Positions 15,945 through 24,133 of a stretch of DNA of 57,328 bases are shown here, one piece after another. Both the position numbers and the translations under genes were made by a program. The notes beneath the pieces were generated by a model that did no database searches, had not been told where the DNA came from, and saw only the letters and a program-made list of their open reading frames with translations. Numbering within the stretch: the first letter of the stretch is position 1; every line of letters begins with the position of its first letter. Source of the stretch: DASWTL01 sp966250385 (lineage in GTDB: Bacteria > Bacteroidota > Bacteroidia > Sphingobacteriales > Sphingobacteriaceae); the NCBI GenBank assembly GCA_966250385.1, contig CBINHC010000016.1, forward strand, positions 1 through 57,328, written 5' to 3'.

Positions 15945-16367
15945 TCAGACCCCGCCCTTCTGGCTCATGATAAGCAGAGCGATCGGAATGGTGATAAGCA
16001 GGGAAATGAGCAATGGCTTCCAGATCGGCCGGGCGATATGTACGGTACCCTGACCGATATACTTATTCCAGAAGAACCGGGTCAGAATAGCACCGCCCAA
16101 TCCGTTCAGGGCAATGGACATCAGGGAACTGGTCCCGATCATGCTCATGACAAGAACACTCAGCATGGTATAGGAAATCGCAAAGGTGAGAACGGCCCAT
16201 CTGGCCGGTGTGTTGCCCCGCAGATTGGACATCATCAGTGCCGCCCCGAAGATCACACTGAAAAACAGCGAGAATCCCGTGATGGCCGCTTGTGAATATA
16301 GTTCGGGGGTATGGTCTTCCTCCTCTTCTTCGAGGATCTCGGGTTCCTGTTCTTCAGTAGTCAGCAT
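15945..16367 (-). CDS. Hypothetical membrane protein with acidic N-terminus
   Basis: 140 residues. The first 20 residues are strongly acidic (EEQEPEILEEEEEDHTPE). About four membrane helices follow (near 27-47, 58-77, 80-95 and 117-133). The loop between the last two helices has the basic segment RFFWNKYIGQGTVHIARPIWKP. Inner-membrane location is likely, with the acidic tail in the cytoplasm. I do not recognise a named family; small four-helix proteins of this kind are common conserved hypotheticals in Bacteroidota. It is convergent with repeat-protein copy 4. Confidence 0.7.
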   Translation of the reverse strand: MLTTEEQEPEILEEEEEDHTPELYSQAAITGFSLFFSVIFGAALMMSNLRGNTPARWAVLTFAISYTMLSVLVMSMIGTSSLMSIALNGLGGAILTRFFWNKYIGQGTVHIARPIWKPLLISLLITIPIALLIMSQKGGV

Positions 16368-16519
16368 AGTTTCTAAAAAGGCATCAGCATATTGAGGCCA
16401 GACATTGGCCGCCGAACAAAGATAAGATTTACAGGGATTGATTGGCAGCTATTCAGTGAATTGCGGGCCTGTCCAGATATTTCCCAGGTTTTGATAACTT
16501 TAACAGTAAAGTGAATCCC

Positions 16520-17056
16520 ATGATGCGACGCTATCTTCTGATCCTGCTCCTGCTGACCGGCAACTCTCTGGTCTCCTGCAATAAAGACGGAATCGAATAT
16601 GAGAATGCATACGAGGCTGGCTATGCCAAATGGATCGCCTTTAAAACTTCTGGAAACTCATACACTTATACCGTAACCAGCGGATCCTGGACCGGCTGGG
16701 GTAGTGAAACCCGGGTCAGCGTCAGGGAAGGCCAGGTGATCGCCCGCCATTATATCCTGCGGCAATCAAAAAATGACGGAACTTCCGATTCTGAGGTTCT
16801 CGAAGAGTGGCATGAACATGAAGGACAGATCCTATCCCATGAAAAAGGGGCCGCGCCCGTCACGCTGGACGAGGTTTACCGGCTGGCCCGGACTGAGTGG
16901 CTGGCGAAAAGGGAAGATACGGACTCGTACTTTGAAACGAAGAACGACGGGATGATCTCTGTGTGCGGCTACAGCGACCGGAACTGTGCCGATGACTGTT
17001 TCCGGGGAATCACCATCGCTTCCATTGACAGGCTCCCGGACACTGAGGGTCCGTAG
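16520..17056 (+). CDS. Lipoprotein of unknown function
   Basis: 178 residues from the first ATG at 16520 (MMRRYLLILLLLTGNSLVSC); a GTG at 16511 would add three residues. The signal ends in a lipobox-like SLVSC, so Cys20 is probably lipidated. The mature part contains YTYTVTSGSWTGWGSETRVS and a paired Cys-containing stretch near the end (SVCGYSDRNCADDCF) with three Cys that may form disulphides. The layout (a beta-rich body with TVTSGSWTGWG) resembles a group of small uncharacterised bacterial lipoproteins. It is followed after 69 bp by the dienelactone hydrolase gene but has no obvious functional link with it. Confidence 0.72.
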   Translation: MMRRYLLILLLLTGNSLVSCNKDGIEYENAYEAGYAKWIAFKTSGNSYTYTVTSGSWTGWGSETRVSVREGQVIARHYILRQSKNDGTSDSEVLEEWHEHEGQILSHEKGAAPVTLDEVYRLARTEWLAKREDTDSYFETKNDGMISVCGYSDRNCADDCFRGITIASIDRLPDTEGP

Positions 17057-17125
17057 GAATGGTTACTTTTCGTAAAAATGGTTAACTTAACGTATTGTTC
17101 ACCTCTTTAGCCTCCAGGTAAAATT

Positions 17126-18010
17126 ATGGATATCCGAAAAGAAGACATCAGCCAGGAAGTATTCGATCTCTATGACGATTACGCACACAACCGGATTGAC
17201 CGGCGTAACTTTATTCATACCCTTTCCGCATATGCGGTCGGGGGCCTGACGGTTACTTCACTGATGAGTTTCCTGATGCCTGATTATATCGGAGCCGTCC
17301 AGGTAGGCCCGGATGATCCGCGCGTCAGATCTGAATACATCGAATATCAGTCACCGAAAGGCGGCGGAACCATCAGGGCACTTCTCGCCCGTCCTGCTGA
17401 CGCAAAAGGGAAGCCTGGCGGTGTCGTGGTCGTTCATGAAAACCGGGGCCTGAATCCCCACATTGAAGACGTTGCACGAAGGACTGCGCTTGCCGGTTTC
17501 ATTGCGATTGCACCTGACGCTTTGACGCCGCAGGGCGGATATCCCGGTAATGACGATGACGGCCGTACGATGCAAAGTAAAAGAGACCGGATGGAGATGC
17601 TGGAAGACTTCATCGCGGCACATGATTATCTGAAACAGCACCGGGAGTGCAACGGTAAAGTGGGTGTGGTCGGGTTTTGCTTTGGTGGCTGGATAGCCAA
17701 TATGATGGCTGTCCGGATTCCGGAACTGAACGCCGCAGTTCCGTTCTACGGCGGGCAGCCTGAGAAGGAAGACGTCAAAAAAATCAAAGCACCGCTCCTG
17801 CTGCATTATGCGAAAATGGATACCCGGGTAAACGAAGGCTGGCCGGCATATGAAGCCGCCCTGAAAGAAAACAAAAAGGAATACCAGGCCTATATGTATC
17901 CCGGTGTAAATCATGGATTCCACAACGATACCACCCCGCGCTACGACAAAGCAGCCGCTGAACTGGCCTGGAAGCGAACCATATCCTTCTTCAGCGAAAA
18001 ACTAAGGTAA
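17126..18010 (+). CDS. Dienelactone hydrolase family protein, probably Tat-exported
   Basis: 294 residues. An N-terminal extension carries a twin-arginine type signal (DRRNFIHTLSAYAVGG, Arg26-Arg27) and a hydrophobic stretch to about residue 48, suggesting export of a folded enzyme. The alpha/beta hydrolase domain (about 70-293) has VVVVHENRGLNPHIEDVARR, the nucleophile elbow GFCFGGW (Cys in place of Ser, as in dienelactone hydrolases), the acid in KMDTRVN and the His in VNHGFHND, so the Cys-Asp-His triad is complete. Members hydrolyse enol-lactones or carboxymethylene-type esters; the substrate here is unknown. A TTAACTTAACGTA motif lies about 30 bases upstream. Confidence 0.9.
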   Translation: MDIRKEDISQEVFDLYDDYAHNRIDRRNFIHTLSAYAVGGLTVTSLMSFLMPDYIGAVQVGPDDPRVRSEYIEYQSPKGGGTIRALLARPADAKGKPGGVVVVHENRGLNPHIEDVARRTALAGFIAIAPDALTPQGGYPGNDDDGRTMQSKRDRMEMLEDFIAAHDYLKQHRECNGKVGVVGFCFGGWIANMMAVRIPELNAAVPFYGGQPEKEDVKKIKAPLLLHYAKMDTRVNEGWPAYEAALKENKKEYQAYMYPGVNHGFHNDTTPRYDKAAAELAWKRTISFFSEKLR

Positions 18011-18284
18011 ACGGGACGGGCGGCCATTTCAGATCTCGATTAAAATTTCTGCATGGCCAGACATTCGATTAATATCCCGGAGTTGCGTTCAACATCGGCT
18101 ATGGTCTTTATATCCGCTTCAGACTGCTCAAATGACATCCCGGCCGTGTTGCAAGGACTTCTTGAACAGGCGCCTGAATATCAAAGAGCAGCAAGTGGGT
18201 ATCATCGGAATTTTGCGACGGCATTAAAGAGATGGCTGGCCGGGGATCCCGGTTTCAATAAGGGGTTCATAACGTCGAAGTATG

Positions 18285-19232
18285 TTAATCCAGGGGAATC
18301 TTTCGGGCATTTTGTTTCAGCCACGCTTCAAATGATTTCAATTCAGGGTTCAGTTCCCGGGAGAAATTGACGTCCCGGACGGAATTGCATTCCTTTTCAA
18401 AATCCCGGTAGAACTGGAACATATTGCCCAGATCGTCTGCTCCTGGGAATCCAAAGCTCCGGAACGTCTCAGGGGTCACATTATTGAACATTATTTCCTG
18501 TCCGATGGCCCTTGAAAGGGCTGCCGCCATTTCAGGACCGGTGAGATGCTCGCCTGCAATACCCACCGTCTTTCCGATGAGCTCCGGCCGTCTGAAAATT
18601 CCGCAGGCACATTTCCCGATATCTTCGGAGGCAATCCCGGCCATTTTGGCATCATCCAGGGGAAGGGTTAGGTAAAGCTTTCCGTCCGGCCCCTTCTTCG
18701 GACCGGATCCGAAGTAAATAAAGTTATCCCAGTAGAAGGATGCTCTCAGAAACGTTGTGGGGACACGGAGGTCCGTGAAGAAATGATCGGCCTCCCCTTT
18801 ACCGTCAAAATGCGGCACTTTATATTTGCCGTGTAAGGTTGGCATCTGGTCACTGTCCAGCGGGACAAAGTCGCGGGTATCTTCGAGCGTTGACCAGATG
18901 GCATGGCGTAAACCGGCTTTACCGGCCGCTTCTGCCATGCTTTTGGCTTCAGCAGTTTCCCTTTCTGCTGAAAAGTGATTCCAGAAAAACGTAACAAAGT
19001 AAGCCCCGTAGGCGCCTTCCAGAGCCTTGTCCAGGCTCCCAGGATCATCGATATCCGCCTGGACGACCTCGGCCCCCATCTGCCTGAGGGCAGCGGCCTT
19101 TTCTGAACTGGTGTCCCTGGTGACGGCCCGGACGCCGAACTCTGAATTCGGGTCACTCAGAACAGCTCGTGCAACCCCGCCACCCTGAGCTCCGGTTGCG
19201 CCGAAAATAGTTAGGATTTTTTTGTCAGCCAT
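18285..19232 (-). CDS. NmrA-family NAD(P)-binding protein
   Basis: 315 residues. A Rossmann fold with the dinucleotide motif GATGAQGGGVA at 10-20, a typical RAVTRD basic patch after strand 2 for NADPH, and VVQADIDDPGSL. The NmrA/HSCARG-type features LVKTFFW-like (YFVTFFWNHFS), GLRHAIWSTLED and HFDGKGEADHFF follow. The catalytic Tyr-x-x-x-Lys of classical short-chain reductases is not obvious, in keeping with HSCARG-like redox sensors. It is either a cytosolic NADPH-responsive regulator or an atypical reductase. Divergent from the cytochrome gene at 19458 over a 225-bp AT-rich spacer. Confidence 0.88.
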   Translation of the reverse strand: MADKKILTIFGATGAQGGGVARAVLSDPNSEFGVRAVTRDTSSEKAAALRQMGAEVVQADIDDPGSLDKALEGAYGAYFVTFFWNHFSAERETAEAKSMAEAAGKAGLRHAIWSTLEDTRDFVPLDSDQMPTLHGKYKVPHFDGKGEADHFFTDLRVPTTFLRASFYWDNFIYFGSGPKKGPDGKLYLTLPLDDAKMAGIASEDIGKCACGIFRRPELIGKTVGIAGEHLTGPEMAAALSRAIGQEIMFNNVTPETFRSFGFPGADDLGNMFQFYRDFEKECNSVRDVNFSRELNPELKSFEAWLKQNARKIPLD

Positions 19233-19457
19233 AAATCTGTTTTGGAGTTAAATGCCGATTGTCACTATCGAATTTACAAAATATAATAACCTGAAAAACA
19301 ACATATTAACCATAGTGAAGATTTTGTGTAGTGTGTTGTATCCTCCGGGGCTTAAAGCGGACAGCACGTCGATACAGACACAATTTAATACACAATTACG
19401 TGAAAATCAAGTATTTACAAATCAGATTCGGTAAATTTATTTACTTAATTCTGACTT

Positions 19458-20069
19458 ATGAAAACATCAAAAGTTCTTTTGGGCATACTGGCTTTAGCCG
19501 GGCTCACGGCCACCTGGCGATGCGGTCAGGACATGGGCGGTCAACGTTCAGAGACCAGTCGGTCAACCGCCTCCAATGGAGGCTTTGAAAGCACGGAGAA
19601 GTGGGGTGAGCACCTCGTTCTGACCTCGGCCTGTCATGACTGCCACAGCCCCAAATTGATGACCGAAAAAGGGATCGATATTGATTTTTCCAAAGCCCTC
19701 TCGGGTCATCCGCAGGGAACAGCGGCTCCCAAGGTTGACCGCAACGAGATGGAGAGCAAAGGGCTGGTCGTGACTCAAACACTTACCGCATGGATCGGTC
19801 CATGGGGAGTCTCCTACGCAGCAAACCTTACTCCCGACTCTACCGGTATCGGAAACTGGAAGGAAGGTGACTTTATCACTGCTATCCGAAAGGGAAAATC
19901 CAAAGGCATCGAAACAAACCGGGACCTGCTTCCGCCAATGCCCTGGCAGATGTACAGTAACATGTCAGACGATGAGCTGAAGGCCATCTTTGCGTATCTG
20001 AAAAGCATCAAGCCAATCCAGAACGTAGTTCCCGAGCCTGAGCCTCCGGTAGCAGCATCAGCGAAATAA
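19458..20069 (+). CDS. Exported c-type cytochrome, mono-haem
   Basis: 203 residues. N-terminal signal (MKTSKVLLGILALAGL); Cys22 follows the hydrophobic core, but the preceding residues (TWR) are not a normal lipobox, so lipidation is doubtful. One haem-binding motif CHDCH at 59-63 (C-x-x-C-H), with a distal Met candidate in LPPMPWQMY. The C-terminal helix has DDELKAIFAYLKSIKP, the typical end of class I cytochrome c domains. A Pro/Glu-rich tail closes the protein. It probably serves as a periplasmic electron carrier or as a subunit for a dehydrogenase not encoded nearby. It is followed by a cupin gene 104 bp downstream, with a possible hairpin between. Confidence 0.88.
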   Translation: MKTSKVLLGILALAGLTATWRCGQDMGGQRSETSRSTASNGGFESTEKWGEHLVLTSACHDCHSPKLMTEKGIDIDFSKALSGHPQGTAAPKVDRNEMESKGLVVTQTLTAWIGPWGVSYAANLTPDSTGIGNWKEGDFITAIRKGKSKGIETNRDLLPPMPWQMYSNMSDDELKAIFAYLKSIKPIQNVVPEPEPPVAASAK

Positions 20070-20090
20070 CAGAAAACCCCTGTCCGGAAA

Positions 20091-20118
20091 GGAACCGGTT
20101 GTCCGGCTTCCGTTTCTT
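20091..20118 (+). terminator. Possible terminator after the cytochrome gene
   Basis: GGAACCGG, TTGT loop, CCGG(C)TTCC with one bulged C, then GTTTCTT. The T-run is short, so efficiency is uncertain. Confidence 0.4.
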
Positions 20119-20173
20119 AATGCTCTGCTTAGGCAGACTGCAGGTAAACTAAATCAGTATTTGATTTGATATC

Positions 20174-20662
20174 ATGCAAAACTTGTCAAAATGGGCACTT
20201 GTCCTGTTAATCCTGTGGACCGCAAACGGGTATGCACAGAAAATGGACTCCATTGCCCGGCCGGTAGCGTTTAACACTGCCGATATTAAATGGGTATCGG
20301 CACCCCAGCTTGGAGACGGCGCTGAAATGGCCATACTGGCCGGCAGTCCAAGAGAATCGGGCCCCTTTACCGTCAGACTCCGGTTTCCGGCTAACTTCGA
20401 TATCAAACCGCACCGGCATCCGGGGATCGAACATGTGACGGTTATCCAGGGTGAACTCTATGCCGGTACCGGGAAAGAATTCAGCCGCGAAAAGGCCGCA
20501 CTGATCCTCAACCAGGGAGGCTTTGTAGCGATTCCGCCCGAGACTCCGCACTTTGGCTATACCCGTAGTGTGTTGATCCTGCAGGTCAATGGAACCGGGC
20601 CTTTCGATATCATTTACATGAACAAGGAAGATGATCCGCGGACTGGCCGGAAAGGGCCGTGA
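20174..20662 (+). CDS. Exported cupin-domain protein
   Basis: 162 residues. Signal peptide 1-21 (LVLLILWTANGYA). A single cupin: motif 1 PHRHPGIEHVTVIQGEL supplies two His, a Glu and the following Gly in the canonical arrangement, and motif 2 PPETPHFGYT supplies the third His. The metal site therefore looks complete. The closest group by eye is the small periplasmic cupins that bear a GTGPFDI-x-Y-M-N-like end (compare GTGPFDIIYMNKEDDP). The substrate is unknown; isomerase, dioxygenase or simple binding roles are all possible. Same direction as the cytochrome gene. Confidence 0.85.
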   Translation: MQNLSKWALVLLILWTANGYAQKMDSIARPVAFNTADIKWVSAPQLGDGAEMAILAGSPRESGPFTVRLRFPANFDIKPHRHPGIEHVTVIQGELYAGTGKEFSREKAALILNQGGFVAIPPETPHFGYTRSVLILQVNGTGPFDIIYMNKEDDPRTGRKGP

Positions 20663-20710
20663 ACGGTTCCCGTTGTGACAGATTAGGTCCCGCCGGGCGT
20701 ATTGTCGGCC

Positions 20711-21682
20711 CTACTCCCGCTCGAGCAGCCCATTGATCCCGGTAACGGTGGCGGGAAGCGAAGCCTTTTCAATTACCTCGCCGGTAACAGGGACCTGTGT
20801 ACGATATTCAAAATCCTTCGGGTTCCGGACCGGCACTTCAAATATCGTAAAGGCTTTCCGCGGATCGGCCGGATGGCCTATAAGCTTCCGCGGACCGTCC
20901 CCGACAGCGCCGGCGTTCAGCAGCCTGACGCCGTTCTTTTTTGCAGGAAAGTACGCGTGCTGGTGACCGCTGATGTACAGGTCGATATGATTATTCTTCA
21001 TGAACGCCAGCGCAGCGTCTGCTGATGCGATGATTTCGCCGGGCCTATTTTTCCCCTCAACTATAGGATAAAGCGGAAGGTGGCCCAGGAGGATTCGCAG
21101 ACCTGCTTTTCGCGCGGCTTTCGACTTCAGCTGTTTCCCCATCCAGGCATAAACCTCCGATGGTACCTGGGACCCGGCTGCATCCCAACTGATGAAGAAG
21201 ACATGATCCTTCCGGTATGAATAGTAAAACGGGTAATGTGTGGAATCGACAAACTCCAGGTTGGTCTGACCGGCCCTTTCTTTCCAGAAGTTTTCAGCCA
21301 GGGTCCTGTCCAGTTTGAAGGAGGGCGAGGCATCGTGATTGCCTACCGTAAATCCGAACGGGATCTGCAACCGGTTGACCGGTACCAGGATGTTCTTTTC
21401 AAAGCCGGCCCACATTGCCTGGACCTGGTCTTCAGTGAGCGATTTCTTCTGCCCCGCAACCATGTCGCCGGCACAAAGAATAATGTCCGGCCGGATAGAA
21501 TCCAGCTGACCGATCACCGAGGTTACTTCTTCACTATAGCTTGTCGACCCGTAACTGGAATTCAGATCGCTGATGACAAGGATCCGTACAGCGTTTTGTA
21601 AGGTAGTCTTACGCATTTCCTGCGCTTCGGAAACGAAAGCCGTAAAGATGAAAAGCTGCGCAAGAAAAATCCTGAACTTCAT
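20711..21682 (-). CDS. Exported metallophosphoesterase
   Basis: 323 residues. Signal peptide about 1-20 (IFLAQLFIFTAFVSEAQ). Calcineurin-like phosphoesterase motifs appear in order: ISDLNSSYGS (Asp-x-Asn instead of the usual Asp-x-His), CAGDMVAG, GNHD, ILLGHLPLY and SGHQHAYF. The Asn in motif 1 replaces a metal-binding His, a variation seen in some members, so activity is likely but metal use may differ. Periplasmic hydrolysis of a phosphoester is expected; the substrate cannot be read. It stands alone between the cupin gene (convergent) and the HipA locus. Confidence 0.88.
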   Translation of the reverse strand: MKFRIFLAQLFIFTAFVSEAQEMRKTTLQNAVRILVISDLNSSYGSTSYSEEVTSVIGQLDSIRPDIILCAGDMVAGQKKSLTEDQVQAMWAGFEKNILVPVNRLQIPFGFTVGNHDASPSFKLDRTLAENFWKERAGQTNLEFVDSTHYPFYYSYRKDHVFFISWDAAGSQVPSEVYAWMGKQLKSKAARKAGLRILLGHLPLYPIVEGKNRPGEIIASADAALAFMKNNHIDLYISGHQHAYFPAKKNGVRLLNAGAVGDGPRKLIGHPADPRKAFTIFEVPVRNPKDFEYRTQVPVTGEVIEKASLPATVTGINGLLERE

Positions 21683-21795
21683 GAACTAAAAAATTTCTCT
21701 CAATAATAGGCATTCAGACCGAGATCCTATGCCATGTTCCTTTTGCCATGGGTGCCGGGTCCCGGGTTGAGTTGCAGCTCTTGAGTTTGTTCGGA

Positions 21796-22356
21796 TCATT
21801 TCCGGTTGTCAACAGCCTGCTGCACCAGCTTAATACTGGACGGATCCACCTGATGCTCTTTAGCCCGATCTTTCCAACGGCTTATCGAATCCTTCGTCCG
21901 GTCGATAATTTCTTCGATGAGCGTCTTAGAAAGTTTTGCTGCCAAACCTAATTCCCGCAAGTGGCTGGTTCCCGGATTTCTGCCTTCGCCCATTATCATT
22001 GTACTTTGCTCTCCATTCGGCCCACTTGAAAAAGTCAGATCATAGCCCGGAGCAAGTTTCCAAGCGCTGCTTTCATCCATCAGAAAACTAAAATTCTTCG
22101 CGTGGTCGTCACGATTATGAGCAAGCACATTGAAAACGGCAAGCCGGTACAGTTTTTCAACTTCGCGCATATCTGTGGTAAGAGCGGCTGTCAAATTGAG
22201 CAAATCCTCATAATCCAGAGCCGGCGTTCTAAAATCACTGTGCAACAGGCCGCTGGCTGTATGCGTATGTAATCTATTATTCCCGTGTCGGTCAAAACGT
22301 TTTACCCCAAAGTAGCCTGGGCCTTTCTCTGAATGAAATAAATGTACGTCAGGCAT
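21796..22356 (-). CDS. HipA-type kinase, C-terminal part (split gene)
   Basis: 186 residues starting at the ATG at 22356. It holds the second half of the HipA kinase fold: GPGYFGVKRFDRHGNNR, then the catalytic loop VLAHNRDDHAKNFSFLMD (Asp and Asn of the HRD-like motif) and the metal-binding Asp of APGYDLTFS, then STMIMGEGRNPG. Full-length relatives run without a break from the upstream frame into this one. The stop of the first part and this ATG overlap as TAATG, five bases after a run of five G. One extra G there would join both halves (reading AKEAGGLMPDVHLF), which fits the family better. It is either a recent frameshift, slippage-regulated, a sequencing error, or a two-chain kinase. Confidence 0.7.
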   Translation of the reverse strand: MPDVHLFHSEKGPGYFGVKRFDRHGNNRLHTHTASGLLHSDFRTPALDYEDLLNLTAALTTDMREVEKLYRLAVFNVLAHNRDDHAKNFSFLMDESSAWKLAPGYDLTFSSGPNGEQSTMIMGEGRNPGTSHLRELGLAAKLSKTLIEEIIDRTKDSISRWKDRAKEHQVDPSSIKLVQQAVDNRK

Positions 22357-23027
22357 TAAGCCCCCGCTTCTTTCGCCATTAATGCATACACGTATTCAAT
22401 CGCCCCAGCATCCCGACCGTCGTGTGAATTAGAAAATTTGACCAGCCACGGTTCAAAACCTTCGGCAAGCCCGTCCACCCCATGGGAAATATCCTTAAAA
22501 TCCTTCCCCACGCCAATAAGCGCTTTCGGGCGATCCCCCGCTGATGATCCGTTCAGAGCCAGTAATTCGTCGATAACTTCTTCAGGAGCACCTTGCATAA
22601 CTTGTTCTGCATGCAATGCTAATTGATCCAGACCAAGATGCCCCTGTTCGCCGGTTGGACTTTGATCCGGCTCATATGTCAGGGCTCCCATGCCCCGGAT
22701 TCCCACATGGGCCAATCGGTCAAGCGGCGAGATGCTGCCTGGAAGTATGCCATGAGACTTCAACATACGATCAAAGAGCAGTTTCCCCCAGCCATCTGGT
22801 AAACTGTCGATGAAAACACCGGCGAGTCCGTCGAATGGCCGCGGGGGCAGTTCAACCACACCGGCTTGCATTGGAAGTCTAAATGGCGATATTTCGAGAC
22901 CCGATTGTATGAATTCGCGATGATATTCAAAGTATATCATCCGCCCCCGTATAGCCAACCGCCCCACCGGCTGGACACCGGCCCCGAAATTCAACCCCAC
23001 TTTCAAATCATTTACAGGATAATTCAT
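22356..23027 (-). CDS. HipA-type kinase, N-terminal part (split gene)
   Basis: 223 residues. N-subdomain 1 with VGRLAIRGRMIYFEYHREF and PLPMQAGV-like (PFRLPMQAGVVELPPRPFDGL), FIDSLPDGWG (the couple-HipA segment), then the start of the kinase core including GSSAGDRPKAL (the Ser-containing nucleotide loop) and EPWLVKFSNSHDG. It ends at MAKEAGA just before the position where the family continues with the second half. The stop arises right after a G5 run. It overlaps the antitoxin gene by ATGA. HipA toxins phosphorylate tRNA ligases such as GltX in known cases; here, activity depends on whether the two parts assemble or are joined. Confidence 0.72.
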   Translation of the reverse strand: MNYPVNDLKVGLNFGAGVQPVGRLAIRGRMIYFEYHREFIQSGLEISPFRLPMQAGVVELPPRPFDGLAGVFIDSLPDGWGKLLFDRMLKSHGILPGSISPLDRLAHVGIRGMGALTYEPDQSPTGEQGHLGLDQLALHAEQVMQGAPEEVIDELLALNGSSAGDRPKALIGVGKDFKDISHGVDGLAEGFEPWLVKFSNSHDGRDAGAIEYVYALMAKEAGA

Positions 23028-23332
23028 TTTTTACGTCCCCGTTTTTTCGTCAGCATTTCCGGCTCCTTCAAGACCTCATCGATGGAGGTAAACCTTGGTT
23101 TTGTTGGCTTGAGCGCAGCAATCGTCTCATCTATGCCGCCAACGACCATCAGGAGCTTCAAAAAGGATTCTAAAGAGATCAAGCCTTTTTGCTCAAACTT
23201 TCGTAGCGTTGGCAGTGGTACACCCGATCGCTGCGCCAGACCTTCTTGTGTTAAATTAATTAAAAGCCGCCTTGCGCGAACATGCTCAGCCAATCTAGAC
23301 TGCGCTTTGGAAACAGATATAAGTGATAACAT
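23024..23332 (-). CDS. HipB-like XRE-family antitoxin
   Basis: About 102 residues from the ATG at 23332 (MLSLISVSKAQSRLAEHV); the frame is open 8 codons further. A helix-turn-helix of the XRE type spans residues about 12-65 (RLAEHVRARRLLINLTQEGLAQR, GVPLPTLRKFEQKG). The C-terminal tail is basic (KKRGRKK), as often seen when such proteins contact DNA flanks. It precedes the split HipA-type kinase with a 4-bp ATGA overlap, the usual antitoxin-first order. A 37-bp palindrome lies 27 bases upstream and is the obvious autoregulatory site. Longer than minimal HipB, but the same architecture. Confidence 0.85.
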   Translation of the reverse strand: MLSLISVSKAQSRLAEHVRARRLLINLTQEGLAQRSGVPLPTLRKFEQKGLISLESFLKLLMVVGGIDETIAALKPTKPRFTSIDEVLKEPEMLTKKRGRKK

Positions 23333-23358
23333 GATATCGTATTTAATAATAAACACGT

Positions 23359-23395
23359 TAAGTAATATAATAGTATCATACTATTATATTACTTA
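23359..23395. promoter_or_regulatory. 37-bp perfect palindrome, probable HipB operator
   Basis: Two 18-bp arms (TAAGTAATATAATAGTAT and its exact reverse complement) around a central C at 23377. It lies 27 bp before the antitoxin start codon in an AT-rich spacer. Length, perfection and position suit a site for two XRE dimers that block transcription of the toxin-antitoxin operon. It could also form a cruciform or hairpin. Confidence 0.75.
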
Positions 23396-23612
23396 CACGA
23401 CAATAGAAAAACTATGGTGCCGGCGTCCCAAGGGAAATATCTTCGGTCGTGTGGCCTCACCAACGCGCCTTCGAGGAACCTAAAAAAGCGTAAGCGTTCG
23501 TTTTGAAATAAATAGTTGAAAATAAAATAAGGTTGCTTAATTTTAGGTTAAGCGCCTGCTTATGCGCCTAATGAAGCATATCTTATTCAATTCAGTCCCC
23601 AAATCGATCGTT

Positions 23613-23975
23613 ATGGAAAAGTTTAAAGCAATACTTATTGTTCCAATCGGCCTTGGTGTGGTACTGGTACCATTTTCTATGTTGATCGGGTGGAATTCAG
23701 TGACCCTCATACTCTTTTGGCTGATACTCACACCTGCCCTCACGTATTACCTGCCGAAAGTCGTATCGGCCAACAGGAATCATTTTTCTGAGTCCCTTAT
23801 CGGACTGCTGATCTTTTATGCCGTGATGGTCTTCATGATCTATGACCATTACCACACTGACTATTTCAAAGTCATGATCTTAAGCGGAATCGTGAATATT
23901 GTTACGGTATTCGTATGGTTCCGGGCAGCAACGCCGGCAGTTCAGTCCGGTAAAAACTCGACCTCTATGCCTTAA
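23613..23975 (+). CDS. Hypothetical small membrane protein
   Basis: 120 residues from the ATG at 23613 (MEKFKAILIVPIGLG); the frame is open 17 codons further, but that part has no features. Four hydrophobic helices are predicted by eye (about 6-24, 28-47, 60-78 and 86-105), with a short polar C-terminus ending in SGKNSTSMP. Only short loops, with DHYHTDYF near the third. No catalytic motif. Inner-membrane protein of unknown function; it follows the HipBA locus on the opposite strand and is convergent with the glycosyltransferase pair. Confidence 0.65.
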   Translation: MEKFKAILIVPIGLGVVLVPFSMLIGWNSVTLILFWLILTPALTYYLPKVVSANRNHFSESLIGLLIFYAVMVFMIYDHYHTDYFKVMILSGIVNIVTVFVWFRAATPAVQSGKNSTSMP

Positions 23976-24133
23976 CATTCAGCTGAAGCCGAAGCACAAG
24001 CGATGTTCTCCGGCTAGCCTTTCCGGTCTTTTTCATGCACAGGGTAACATGCAGCGCGTTGTGCAAACCGGTTTTGAGATGATCCGGTGGTATGCGATCC
24101 AGCCCGTCAAGCCGTCCTCCTGGGTCGGCCAGC

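Noticed and set aside
18053..18370. 105-codon open frame on the plus strand beginning MARHSINIPELR
   Set aside because: Its last third is antisense to the well-supported NmrA-like gene and the rest has no recognisable features.
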